Positions 48,177 to 56,185 of a stretch of 64,000 nt of DNA are shown piece by piece. The position numbers and the translations under genes are program-made. The DNA is from Rhodobacterales bacterium 52_120_T64 (lineage in GTDB: Bacteria; Pseudomonadota; Alphaproteobacteria; Rhodobacterales; Rhodobacteraceae). Location: positions 248,001 through 312,000 of the forward strand of contig MABA01000004.1 of the NCBI GenBank assembly GCA_002162875.1. Direction: 5' to 3'. The notes under the pieces were generated by a model, which saw nothing but the letters and a program-made list of their open reading frames with translations, was not told the DNA's origin and ran no database searches. Position 1 is the stretch's first letter, and each line of letters opens with the position of its first letter.

Positions 48177-49007
48177 ATGACGAATCCTTGTATAATATGC
48201 GTGGCAATCACCGGGTCTGTGCCCAAAAAGGCGAATAATTCGGCAGTCCCGATTTCGGTTAACGAACAAATTGAAAGTACACATGCTGCATTCGATGCAG
48301 GGGCTAGCATCGCGCATTGTCACGTTCGTAATGATGATGAATCACCTTCATCGGACCCCGAAAAGTTTGCTCTTCTTCAGCTGGGTATTGCCAAACATTG
48401 CCCCGGAATGATCATGCAAATGTCGACGGGTGGTCGATCGGGCGCAGGTCCTGCGCGCGGGGGGATGTTGTCGCTGTCACCTGACATGGCGTCTCTGTCG
48501 GTTGGATCGAATAACTTCCCCACACGTGTCTATGAAAATCCGCCTGAACTGATTGATTGGCTGGCGAGCGAAATGCGCACATACAACGTAAAGCCAGAGG
48601 TTGAAGCCTTTGATCTTAGCCATATTTTCCAGGCAGCAGCAATGAATCGAGATGGACGAATTTCCGGCAAGTTGTACGTTCAATTTGTGATGGGTGTGAA
48701 AAATGCGATGCCCGTAGATAAGGAAGTTTTTGACTTCTACATCAGTACGGTTAACCGGCTTGTTCCAGATGCCCAATGGTGTGCGGCAGGTGTCGGTCCA
48801 GGGCAAATAATCGTCAACGAATGGGCAATAGCGGCTGGTGGCCACACGCGAACCGGATTAGAGGACAACATGCGACTAAACCACAACACGCTTGCGCCAT
48901 CTAACGCGGCATTAGTCAAGCGCGCGGCGGATCTGTGCGGGAAGTATGAGCGCCCAGTCGCAACTTGGGAGCAGGCCCGACAAATTCTTGAAATTCCGCT
49001 AAAATAA
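48177..49007 (+). CDS. BKACE-family beta-keto acid cleavage enzyme (DUF849)
   Basis: A 276-residue zinc enzyme of the DUF849/BKACE family, which condenses a beta-keto acid with acetyl-CoA to release acetoacetate and a new CoA ester. The metal ligands are suggested by SIAHCHVRNDDESPSSDP near residue 47 and the conserved NEWAIAAGGHTRTGLEDNMR near residue 223; PEVEAFDLSH carries the conserved glutamate. The substrate varies widely across BKACE members. It begins one base after the hydrolase stop, so the operon may process a keto acid related to 3-oxoadipate. Confidence 0.9.
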   Translation: MTNPCIICVAITGSVPKKANNSAVPISVNEQIESTHAAFDAGASIAHCHVRNDDESPSSDPEKFALLQLGIAKHCPGMIMQMSTGGRSGAGPARGGMLSLSPDMASLSVGSNNFPTRVYENPPELIDWLASEMRTYNVKPEVEAFDLSHIFQAAAMNRDGRISGKLYVQFVMGVKNAMPVDKEVFDFYISTVNRLVPDAQWCAAGVGPGQIIVNEWAIAAGGHTRTGLEDNMRLNHNTLAPSNAALVKRAADLCGKYERPVATWEQARQILEIPLK

Positions 49008-49016
49008 GGCCGATAC

Positions 49017-49865
49017 ATGACGTTCTCTCCCTTCGATAGCCCGATTTACAGCACGCTTTATGGCGACCCCGAAGTGCGCACCCTGTTCACCGACAGCGCC
49101 GAAGTCCGTGCTATGTTGTTGGTGGAGGGCACCCTCGCCAAAGTTCAAGGAGAATTGGGACTTATCCCACTTGATTCCGCGCTTTATATTCATCGAGCCT
49201 CGATGGAGGTGCAGGTTGATCCGGCGGGGTTGGCGACCGGTATGGCAGAATCAGGCAATCCTGTTCAGGCTTTGGTCGCAGCCTTTGGCAAAGCGATGGA
49301 AGCGCCTGATCACGCAAAATACATCCATTGGGAGGCGCGTTCGCAAGATATTTTGGACACGGCACTGGTGCTGCGTCTGCGTCAGTTTTTACGGTTGGTT
49401 GGCGCACGACTAGATGCTTTAGTTGAGATAAACAAATTTGCTGGTTTAGAGCAGATTGTGGCGCAATTGCAGATGGTTCAGGACAAGTTATTGGTCGTCC
49501 GGTTTACTGGCGATGCTACCTTTGCCAGCGCGGACGAAGTTGAAGCCGTTTTGGCTGAAGCACTGAAGCTTTCGCTACCATCAGACCCGCCAATCTCCGT
49601 TCGTGATACTGTAATCGAACTGGCGTCCGTGCTCTCGCAGATCACAGATATACTCGCCGAAGTCGCACTGGGATTTCCACCATCTATACATTCCGAAGTG
49701 TTGGCAACAATGGCGCTGTTCACAAACGGCCAACTTAGCCAAATGCAGTTAAAGCACGCACAAACCGGTGTCGAGATCGCGGTGGAAAAGTTGGCACTGG
49801 CACAAACTTGCATCGCTTGTAGTGTCGCATTGAAACATGCGCAGATGGTGGTGGGTAAGTACTAG
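49017..49865 (+). CDS. Short PcaB-like lyase-superfamily protein lacking catalytic motifs
   Basis: The first 130 residues align with 3-carboxy-cis,cis-muconate cycloisomerase (FTDSAEVRAMLLVEGTLAKV, AKYIHWEARSQDILDTALVL). Where the family has HWGATSQD it has HWEARSQD, the segment carrying TYGQHATP is missing, and the superfamily signature GSSxMPxKxNP is absent. It has 282 residues against the usual 350-450. The frame is intact, so it is either an inactive regulatory relative or a newly specialised protein rather than a plain pseudogene. It ends the operon and overlaps the convergent MBL gene by four bases. Confidence 0.7.
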   Translation: MTFSPFDSPIYSTLYGDPEVRTLFTDSAEVRAMLLVEGTLAKVQGELGLIPLDSALYIHRASMEVQVDPAGLATGMAESGNPVQALVAAFGKAMEAPDHAKYIHWEARSQDILDTALVLRLRQFLRLVGARLDALVEINKFAGLEQIVAQLQMVQDKLLVVRFTGDATFASADEVEAVLAEALKLSLPSDPPISVRDTVIELASVLSQITDILAEVALGFPPSIHSEVLATMALFTNGQLSQMQLKHAQTGVEIAVEKLALAQTCIACSVALKHAQMVVGKY

Positions 49866-50782
49866 AGCTGCATAAATCGTGTTTCCGCATTGAATGCGCC
49901 TTCTGGTGCAACAAGCTTACGCTCAAACAAGTCTACCAAATGTGCCAAAACATTTCGCGATGCTGCGCCATGCAATAGCGGGTTAACATCTGCGTACATA
50001 TCAGCCGTTAGCTCCGCCACCGTGCGCGGTGCGGTTTGCAGTCGTGCCATAATTTGATCTTCGCGTCCTAATCGATGTGCCAATAGATAGTCCAACATGT
50101 TGTGCGCCTCGTACAAAGGTGCGCCGTGGCCCGCATAATATGTGTGCTCGGTGCGGTTTTGCAGGATTTTCAGGCTCGCCATAAACGCAGTTAAATCCCC
50201 ATCAGGAGGGGATATCAGTGTAGAGGCCCAACCCATCACATGATCTCCGGAAAACAAGCTGTCATTACCTTGCCATGCAAAACACAGGTGGTTTGAAAGG
50301 TGACCGGGGGTGTGGGTTGCACTTAGCGCCCACTCTGCGCTTTTGATTTCATCACCATCGGCGACTAAAATATCGGGTGTAAAGCTCAAATCTATCCCTT
50401 CGGCTCCACCAATATTTCCGTCCACGGCTAACTGGCTCATCAGCTTGGATCTCGCCGCATTGGCTGGGCCAAACCCGTATATTGGGGCGCCTGTCTTGGC
50501 CGATAGAACCGCGGCCAGGGGCGAGTGATCCACGTGCGAGTGCGTCACGATAATATGGCTCAGCAATTGACCTTCCAGCGCCCTTTCAATTGCCGCTAGA
50601 TGTGCTGGGTCGTTGGGTCCCGGATCGATTACCGCAATTTCACGTTCGCCAAGCAGATATGTCTGAGTGCCCGTGAATGTCATCGGACTTGCATTCCCAC
50701 AGGTTATCACGCGTAAACCTTCGATCAACGGTAGTGGGACGCCGATATTTGGTGTGTGATCAGTTCGGAATGGTGGTTTCAA
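49862..50782 (-). CDS. MBL-fold metallohydrolase (LACTB2-like)
   Basis: A 306-residue metallo-beta-lactamase-fold protein. The zinc motif is VTHSHVDHSPLAA near residue 82, with further ligands in ATHTPGHLSNH and FSGDHVMGW and the final histidine in YAGHGAPLYEAH. A C-terminal winged-helix-like tail (TVAELTADMYADVNPLLHGA) is characteristic of the LACTB2 group. Substrates range from RNA to thioesters, so none is assigned. It is divergent from the histidine kinase across 50 bases. Confidence 0.88.
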   Translation of the reverse strand: MKPPFRTDHTPNIGVPLPLIEGLRVITCGNASPMTFTGTQTYLLGEREIAVIDPGPNDPAHLAAIERALEGQLLSHIIVTHSHVDHSPLAAVLSAKTGAPIYGFGPANAARSKLMSQLAVDGNIGGAEGIDLSFTPDILVADGDEIKSAEWALSATHTPGHLSNHLCFAWQGNDSLFSGDHVMGWASTLISPPDGDLTAFMASLKILQNRTEHTYYAGHGAPLYEAHNMLDYLLAHRLGREDQIMARLQTAPRTVAELTADMYADVNPLLHGAASRNVLAHLVDLFERKLVAPEGAFNAETRFMQL

Positions 50783-50832
50783 CGGCTTCTCCCTTGCCAG
50801 TCAGCAATCATGCGCGTAACCCTGTTTAGGAT

Positions 50833-52167
50833 ATGAACTTCCAGTGGATCAAGTCTTATATGCCGCGGAGCCTGTTCGGGCGCTCGTTGCTGATGATATT
50901 ATTTCCCATCGTTGTGCTGCAACTGGTGGTTGGTTTCGTATTTATTCAACGCCATTACGCACAGGTCACCACCCAAATGGCGTCTTCGGTCGCGTTGGAG
51001 TTGAATTACGCTGCCGACCTCATTGAGGAAGTGGATAGCGTAGAGGAGGCGAGGGCTGTTCTGATTTCCCTTGAGCACCCGTTTAACATTGAGTTGCGGC
51101 TGGATCTGGGCGAAACGGTGCCTCCAACGACTAGGTTTTATTTTTATGATGTATCGGGCCGTGCGTTAATAAAAAGCCTACGTGGCGATATTGATCGTAC
51201 AATCTCCATCGACTTGACCAAGGCAAACCGGGTGGTTGAAGTAAAGATACAAACGGTACTTGGTGTGCTCAGTGCGAACCTCCCGCGTGGACGTGTTAGT
51301 GCTAGAAACCCGCACCAATTGCTATTGTGGATGCTGCTGACAGCAATCATTCTTTCGATTATTTCTGCGCTATTCCTGCGTAATCAAGTGCGTCCGATCC
51401 GAAGGTTGGCCGAAGCCTCAGAAGCGTTTGGCAAAGGACGCGTGATGCCCCTCCATCCAACTGGAGCAACCGAGGTCCGACGCGCCGGGATATCTTTTCT
51501 TGCGATGCGTGGGCGTCTAGAACGCCAAATCGAACAGCGCACTCAATTGTTGTCCTCCGTAAGTCACGATTTGCGAACTCCGCTTACCCGACTGAAATTA
51601 TCGCTGGAATTGATGGAGGAGGGTGAAGAAGTGCAACACATGCAGCAAGATGTTGAGGATATGGAGCAGATGCTGAACGGTTTCCTATCGTTTGCCCGCG
51701 GTGATTCCCTTGAAGATACGGTAACAGTGAACCCTCAGCTTTTGCTGGATAAGGTAGTGGCGAATTGCCAGCGATCGGGGCGTGATATCCAGTTCGAGTT
51801 TAGCAACAAAACGCCAAAATTAAGCAATATAGCCTTACGGTCCGGCGCTGTATCTCGTGCGGTTACGAACCTTCTTACCAACGCGTTGAAATACGGAGAA
51901 GTGGTCGCATTAAGTGGCATACTCTCGGAAAGAAGCTTGAAAGTTATTGTTGAGGATAACGGACCCGGGATCCCTAAGGCAGAACGTAAAAACGCTTTGA
52001 AACCATTTGTGCGGCTAGACCAATCCCGCAATCAAGATAATAGTGGCGGCGTTGGTCTGGGGCTGGCAATTGTTGCTGATGTGGCTCGAAGCCATGGTGG
52101 CATCGTTCAACTATCCGATAGTAATAAACTAGGCGGGTTGAAGGTGATCTTCACAATTCCCCGTTAG
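50833..52167 (+). CDS. EnvZ-like sensor histidine kinase
   Basis: A 444-residue membrane sensor kinase. Two membrane helices (about residues 18-38 and 158-178) flank a periplasmic sensor domain. A HAMP domain begins NQVRPIRRLAEASEAFGKGR. The phosphorylated histidine lies in SSVSHDLRTPLTRLKLS near residue 245, and the ATPase domain has NLLTNALKYGE, VEDNGPGIP and GGVGLGLAIV. No response regulator is adjacent, so its partner must be elsewhere. Its end overlaps the convergent kinase-like gene by 17 bases. Confidence 0.92.
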   Translation: MNFQWIKSYMPRSLFGRSLLMILFPIVVLQLVVGFVFIQRHYAQVTTQMASSVALELNYAADLIEEVDSVEEARAVLISLEHPFNIELRLDLGETVPPTTRFYFYDVSGRALIKSLRGDIDRTISIDLTKANRVVEVKIQTVLGVLSANLPRGRVSARNPHQLLLWMLLTAIILSIISALFLRNQVRPIRRLAEASEAFGKGRVMPLHPTGATEVRRAGISFLAMRGRLERQIEQRTQLLSSVSHDLRTPLTRLKLSLELMEEGEEVQHMQQDVEDMEQMLNGFLSFARGDSLEDTVTVNPQLLLDKVVANCQRSGRDIQFEFSNKTPKLSNIALRSGAVSRAVTNLLTNALKYGEVVALSGILSERSLKVIVEDNGPGIPKAERKNALKPFVRLDQSRNQDNSGGVGLGLAIVADVARSHGGIVQLSDSNKLGGLKVIFTIPR

Positions 52168-53176
52168 CAGTTTGTAAACCTTTGTTTGCAAACACAGACA
52201 CTAGTGCTCCAAGTCTAAGCCCTTGTTCTGGGTTGGAGGCGTTGCCATCAAGTGCGCGCTTCTTAACCCCTTGCAAAATCGCAGCCATACGGAAAAAGCT
52301 GAACGCAACGTAAAAGTCCATTTCGGGCACGTCGCTTGATCCGGATCGTTTTGCGTAAAGCTCCACATATTCGCGTTGCTCGGGAATGCCCAGCGCGCGG
52401 CGATCGACTTTGTCCAAGCCGCGCCCCTCTGGCCCAACTGGCATCGCCCATTGCATCAATTGTGCACCAAGATCGGCCAAAGGGTGGCCAAGCGTTGATA
52501 GCTCCCAATCAAGTACGGCGACAAGTTCCGGTCCGTCAGGAGCGAAAAGAAGATTGTCGATCCGCCAATCGCCATGTACCAAAGCCGTCTTGTCGTCGCC
52601 GTCAGGGATGTTCTCGCCCAGCCAATCGACCAGTAGATCCATCTCCGGTATTATATCTGTTTCAGTTGCTCGATATTGCGCGGACCAGCGTGAAATCTGG
52701 CGGGTGAAGTAATTTCCGGGTTTGCCGTAGGTCGACAACCCGATCGCATCGACATCAACTGAATGTAATGCAGCGAGACTAGCATTCATGGCGTCGTACA
52801 TCCCGCGGCGTTCTTCAATTGTTACGTCTAGAATGCGTGGATCAACGAAGTTGCGCCCGTCGATATATTCCATAACGTAAAACATACTGCCTATAATGTC
52901 TTCGTCCTCGCACAGAAAGTACGTTCTCGGAACAGGGACGCCGGTATCCGCCAGCGCTGACATTACACGAAATTCCCGATCGACCGCATGAGCTGATTTT
53001 AACAAAACCCCTGGTGGCTTGTGTCGCAAAACGAATTTACCGGTAGAAGACGTTAAAATAAACGTCGGGTTGGACTGGCCCGTTGCGGTTTTTTCGGCAC
53101 GAATCTGCCCAGTAAACCCGTCGATACGACCCGACATGTATTTGGCAACAATATCAAGATCGAGAAGGTCGCTCAT
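52151..53176 (-). CDS. Aminoglycoside-phosphotransferase-fold kinase (ACAD10/11-type)
   Basis: A 341-residue APH-fold kinase. The ATP loop region FILTSSTGKFVLRHKPPG, the catalytic ALVHGDWRIDNLLFAP and the metal-binding VAVLDWELSTLGHPLADL are complete. It begins one base after the stop of an acyl-CoA dehydrogenase. The same two domains are fused in human ACAD10 and ACAD11, which degrade 4-hydroxy acids by phosphorylation and elimination; bacterial pairs act similarly in levulinate use. The start was chosen at the ATG at 53176, not the upstream 53212. Confidence 0.88.
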   Translation of the reverse strand: MSDLLDLDIVAKYMSGRIDGFTGQIRAEKTATGQSNPTFILTSSTGKFVLRHKPPGVLLKSAHAVDREFRVMSALADTGVPVPRTYFLCEDEDIIGSMFYVMEYIDGRNFVDPRILDVTIEERRGMYDAMNASLAALHSVDVDAIGLSTYGKPGNYFTRQISRWSAQYRATETDIIPEMDLLVDWLGENIPDGDDKTALVHGDWRIDNLLFAPDGPELVAVLDWELSTLGHPLADLGAQLMQWAMPVGPEGRGLDKVDRRALGIPEQREYVELYAKRSGSSDVPEMDFYVAFSFFRMAAILQGVKKRALDGNASNPEQGLRLGALVSVFANKGLQTANGEL

Positions 53177-53177
53177 A

Positions 53178-54410
53178 TTAAACTTTCTCGTTTGTGTATT
53201 TCCGCAACTCAACTCTTGCTACTTGGCGACGATGAACGGAATCAGGACCGTCGGCCAATCGCAATGTTCGAACGTGTGTCCAACTGGCGGCGAGGCTCGT
53301 GTCTTGACTGATACCGGCGGCTCCATGCATCTGCACAGCCTCGTCGACGACTTTCAGCGCAACCCGCGGTGCTGCAACTTTAATCTGACTTATCCAAGGC
53401 GCTGCAGCGCGGGCATCCCCTTGATCCATCATCCAAGCGGCTTTTAGGCACAACAACCGCACCTGCTCAATCTCCATGCGGCATTCTGCAATAATGTCGT
53501 AATTTGCGCCCAGTTGTGAAAGTTTTTTGCCAAAAGCCTCTCGTTCCAGAGACCGTTTGCACATCAGTTCCAACGCGGCTTCGGCATGTCCGATGGCGCG
53601 CATGCAGTGGTGTATTCGGCCAGGTCCAAGCCGGCCTTGTGAAATTTCAAACCCGCGACCTTCGCCGACGAGCAGGTCCGACACCGGAATGCGTACATCA
53701 GTAAACCGAATATGCATATGCCCGTGTGGCGCGTCGTCATGGCCATAAACCTCCATAGCGCGCACAATCTCAACACCCGTCGCAGCAGCGGGTACGAGCA
53801 CCATGGAGTGCCGCTGATGCTTCGCGTCCGCGTTCGATCCGGTTTTCACCATCACAATATAGATCGCACAACGCGGATCACCCGCACCCGAAGCCCACCA
53901 TTTTTCGCCGTTAAGAACATATTCGTCGCCATCGCGAACACACGTCATCGACATGTTCGTCGCATCCGAAGAGGCAACATCAGGTTCTGTCATCAAATAT
54001 GCTGACCGGATTTCACCCGCGAGCAGGGGCTTCAACCAGCGTTCTTTATGTTCGTCCGTTCCGTACCGTTCAAACACTTCCATGTTGCCGGTATCAGGGG
54101 CAGAACAATTGAATACTTCTGCGCCCAATCGGGTTTTGCCCATTTCTTCAGCCAGATACGCATATTCAACTGTGCTCAAGCCAAAGCCACGCTCACTGTC
54201 TGTCAACCAAAAATTCCACAGACCTTTGGCCTTCGCATCGTCTTTCAAACCCTCAAGGATTTCCGTCATACGCTCAGTATATTCAAAACGGTTACCGGAT
54301 TTGCCGACCTCGTTATGAAACTCCTCGTCCAGCGGAGCGATTTGGTGGGTTACCATTTCCCTGACTTGCTTTATTAGTGGGCGGACGTTGTCGCTAATTC
54401 CCAAATTCAT
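53178..54410 (-). CDS. Acyl-CoA dehydrogenase (ACAD10/11-type)
   Basis: A 410-residue flavoprotein. SAYLMTEPDVASSDATNMSM near residue 135 and GEKWWASGAGDPRC are the FAD/substrate motifs; GRLGPGRIHHCMRAIGHAEA and DEAVQMHGAAGISQDTSLAA belong to the C-terminal helical domain. GGAGA precedes the ATG at 54410, which I prefer to the frame opening at 54482. Together with the kinase gene directly after it, it likely handles a hydroxyacyl-CoA substrate. Confidence 0.9.
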   Translation of the reverse strand: MNLGISDNVRPLIKQVREMVTHQIAPLDEEFHNEVGKSGNRFEYTERMTEILEGLKDDAKAKGLWNFWLTDSERGFGLSTVEYAYLAEEMGKTRLGAEVFNCSAPDTGNMEVFERYGTDEHKERWLKPLLAGEIRSAYLMTEPDVASSDATNMSMTCVRDGDEYVLNGEKWWASGAGDPRCAIYIVMVKTGSNADAKHQRHSMVLVPAAATGVEIVRAMEVYGHDDAPHGHMHIRFTDVRIPVSDLLVGEGRGFEISQGRLGPGRIHHCMRAIGHAEAALELMCKRSLEREAFGKKLSQLGANYDIIAECRMEIEQVRLLCLKAAWMMDQGDARAAAPWISQIKVAAPRVALKVVDEAVQMHGAAGISQDTSLAASWTHVRTLRLADGPDSVHRRQVARVELRKYTNEKV

Positions 54411-54521
54411 AACCGTCTCCTTTGTTGCGTTTGCACACAGTGTGGACAAGTTTTCCGGTGAACCGCAAGTGGTTGCCGCCAAATTACGCAGCGGAATTTG
54501 CGTTCACTGAGCAACGCAAGT

Positions 54522-55457
54522 TTAGAACAACGCATACTCCTCGTGCGGGAGGTGGGTAATTTTGAACGCCTTGTGTGTTTTCAAAGCGCCCAGGTGCCCC
54601 GTGAATATCGTTTTAGGTCCATTGTGTGTTCGCCCTTCCAACGACAGACTGGTTAGCGAGCCGTTGGCCAACTCAAATATGTCTCCGGTTTTTAAGTCCA
54701 AAATTCGCCCTAACGAAACTTCCGTTCTGCTGACAATGGTATCTAGCTCAATAGGGGCGTTGATCGCAATTTGAGACATCGCACTGCGCCATGCGTCATG
54801 TTCCTGCATCATCGAATCCCGTTGTTCCATAGCCGAGATTTTTTCCATGCAGCTTAACGATATCGCCAACTCGAACTGTCCCAGTGCTACAGATTCAACA
54901 TCGCTGATTTTAATACGCAGCAGAGCATACTGCTTTTCAGCAAGTAAAAACATCAATGGTGCTTTTTCCCGCTCGTATCCCTGCATGCTCACTTCAGTTT
55001 GTACTATTTCGGGAAATTCAAACGCCAGCCCAAAAATTTTGTTGATGATCAATTTGAAGATCGCAGCATCAGTATTCGTAACCGGGCGATCCTCATTCGC
55101 GCTAGGAGCGCCGCCTGCCAAATGCGTGACGGCGGTGTTAATGAAGCGTGAATCGAAACCGGTCAGACCGACCTCATCGCCAAAATTGACAATTCCGAAA
55201 AGGCGCGAAGTCATTGCCTCAATCGTTCGGGTGTGTGAGTTGATCGCTCGCTCCGAGACCTTGACCACAACTTCAAGATCCAAGAAATCGAGAAATACTT
55301 TGGTTGTCGCTTTTTCGATATTTTGAACCAGCGAGTTTTGTAACGAAGCCTCGGTCTGCCGAACCGACGCTGCCTTTATTTTTCGCTTCAAGATACTTGT
55401 GTCAGAGCTAGCCAAAGAAAAATCGCCTTTTTGATTAAAACAAGGCAGTTTTGGCAT
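54522..55457 (-). CDS. FliM-like SpoA-domain protein (flagellar motor switch family)
   Basis: A 311-residue cytosolic protein. The middle (about residues 75-215) has the FliM CheC-like fold pattern (RAINSHTRTIEAMTSRLFGI), and the C-terminal 70 residues are a SpoA domain (INAPIELDTIVSRTEVSLGR, ILDLKTGDIFEL). It lacks the N-terminal CheY-binding motif of classical FliM. No other flagellar gene is in the window. Isolated FliM-like genes of this kind occur in Rhodobacterales and may serve as the motor switch from a remote locus. Confidence 0.8.
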   Translation of the reverse strand: MPKLPCFNQKGDFSLASSDTSILKRKIKAASVRQTEASLQNSLVQNIEKATTKVFLDFLDLEVVVKVSERAINSHTRTIEAMTSRLFGIVNFGDEVGLTGFDSRFINTAVTHLAGGAPSANEDRPVTNTDAAIFKLIINKIFGLAFEFPEIVQTEVSMQGYEREKAPLMFLLAEKQYALLRIKISDVESVALGQFELAISLSCMEKISAMEQRDSMMQEHDAWRSAMSQIAINAPIELDTIVSRTEVSLGRILDLKTGDIFELANGSLTSLSLEGRTHNGPKTIFTGHLGALKTHKAFKITHLPHEEYALF

Positions 55458-55475
55458 TTAAAGATTTATAGCGAG

Positions 55476-55754
55476 TTAACGTTGTTCGATAACTTCGACA
55501 TGCGCCCCGGCGCCGACGAACTGGAAAAAATACAGCGTCTCGACACCGCTGCCGTTTTCATGTTCCGTGCACAATATATTGAAAGCGCGGGGTTCTTCGC
55601 GCATATCGACGGTCAGAATATTAGCACACTCATACCCTTGCAGGTGCAAAAATAATTTCAACCCGCTGCGCAATTGTTCCTCCGTATACGCCGATGCGCT
55701 TGATACGGTGGACAACAGCACCGCAAAAAGCAGGAATAAGCGGGAGATTTTCAT
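55476..55754 (-). CDS. Small secreted protein of unknown function
   Basis: A 92-residue protein with a clear signal peptide (MKISRLFLLFAVLLSTV, cleavage after ASA). The mature part of about 70 residues has two cysteines (YECANIL and FNILCTEH) that may form one disulfide. GGAG lies six bases before the ATG at 55754; the frame also opens four codons earlier. It precedes the FliM-like gene by 18 bases in the same direction. The family is not recognised. Confidence 0.75.
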   Translation of the reverse strand: MKISRLFLLFAVLLSTVSSASAYTEEQLRSGLKLFLHLQGYECANILTVDMREEPRAFNILCTEHENGSGVETLYFFQFVGAGAHVEVIEQR

Positions 55755-55913
55755 CGGGAACTCCATAACAAACTAAACTAGAACTCTATATACAGTCAGT
55801 GTGAGGCATTTGGAATTGGCATTGCAGGTTGGCTGGATAATTGGGCTGTTTCCCGCTTAACGCTGCTCCAATTTCGTCACATTTACTGCTATTGCAGGGC
55901 AGGGAGAAGGTTT

Positions 55914-55943
55914 CCTATAAGGTGGTAACGCAACGCTTATAGG
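55914..55943. promoter_or_regulatory. Inverted repeat over the ribosome site of the 77-residue membrane protein gene
   Basis: CCTATAAG (55914-55921) and CTTATAGG (55936-55943) form a perfect eight-base inverted repeat with a 14-base spacer. It ends six bases before the ATG at 55950, overlapping the AGGTG ribosome site. It could be a protein operator or an RNA hairpin that hides the ribosome site. Confidence 0.55.
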
Positions 55944-55949
55944 TGAACC

Positions 55950-56183
55950 ATGAAAATTCTCGACAAGATCCCGTTTCGCACGGCAATCATCATGACCATA
56001 TTTTTGGGATTTGCTCCGTTTGTTCCAGAACCCCACGTGTGGCAGAAACTGAAAATGTTGGTGGCTGGTGATTTGGGAAAACCTATCGATCTCTTTGATT
56101 TGTTGTTCCACTTGGCCCCCGCCATGGTGCTGCTTGCCAAAGTTTATCGGCATAAAACCGGCGCAAATCAAAGCGAGGGTTAA
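55950..56183 (+). CDS. Small conserved two-helix membrane protein
   Basis: A 77-residue protein with a membrane helix at residues 10-28 (AIIMTIFLGFAPFVPEPH), a short loop with VAGDLGKPIDLFDLLFHL, and a second helix at 50-66. Rhodobacterales genomes carry similar small proteins sometimes labelled RND transporter, but the size rules out a real RND pump. It lies two bases before the malonyl-CoA synthetase gene. Its function is unknown. Confidence 0.72.
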   Translation: MKILDKIPFRTAIIMTIFLGFAPFVPEPHVWQKLKMLVAGDLGKPIDLFDLLFHLAPAMVLLAKVYRHKTGANQSEG

Positions 56184-56185
56184 CT

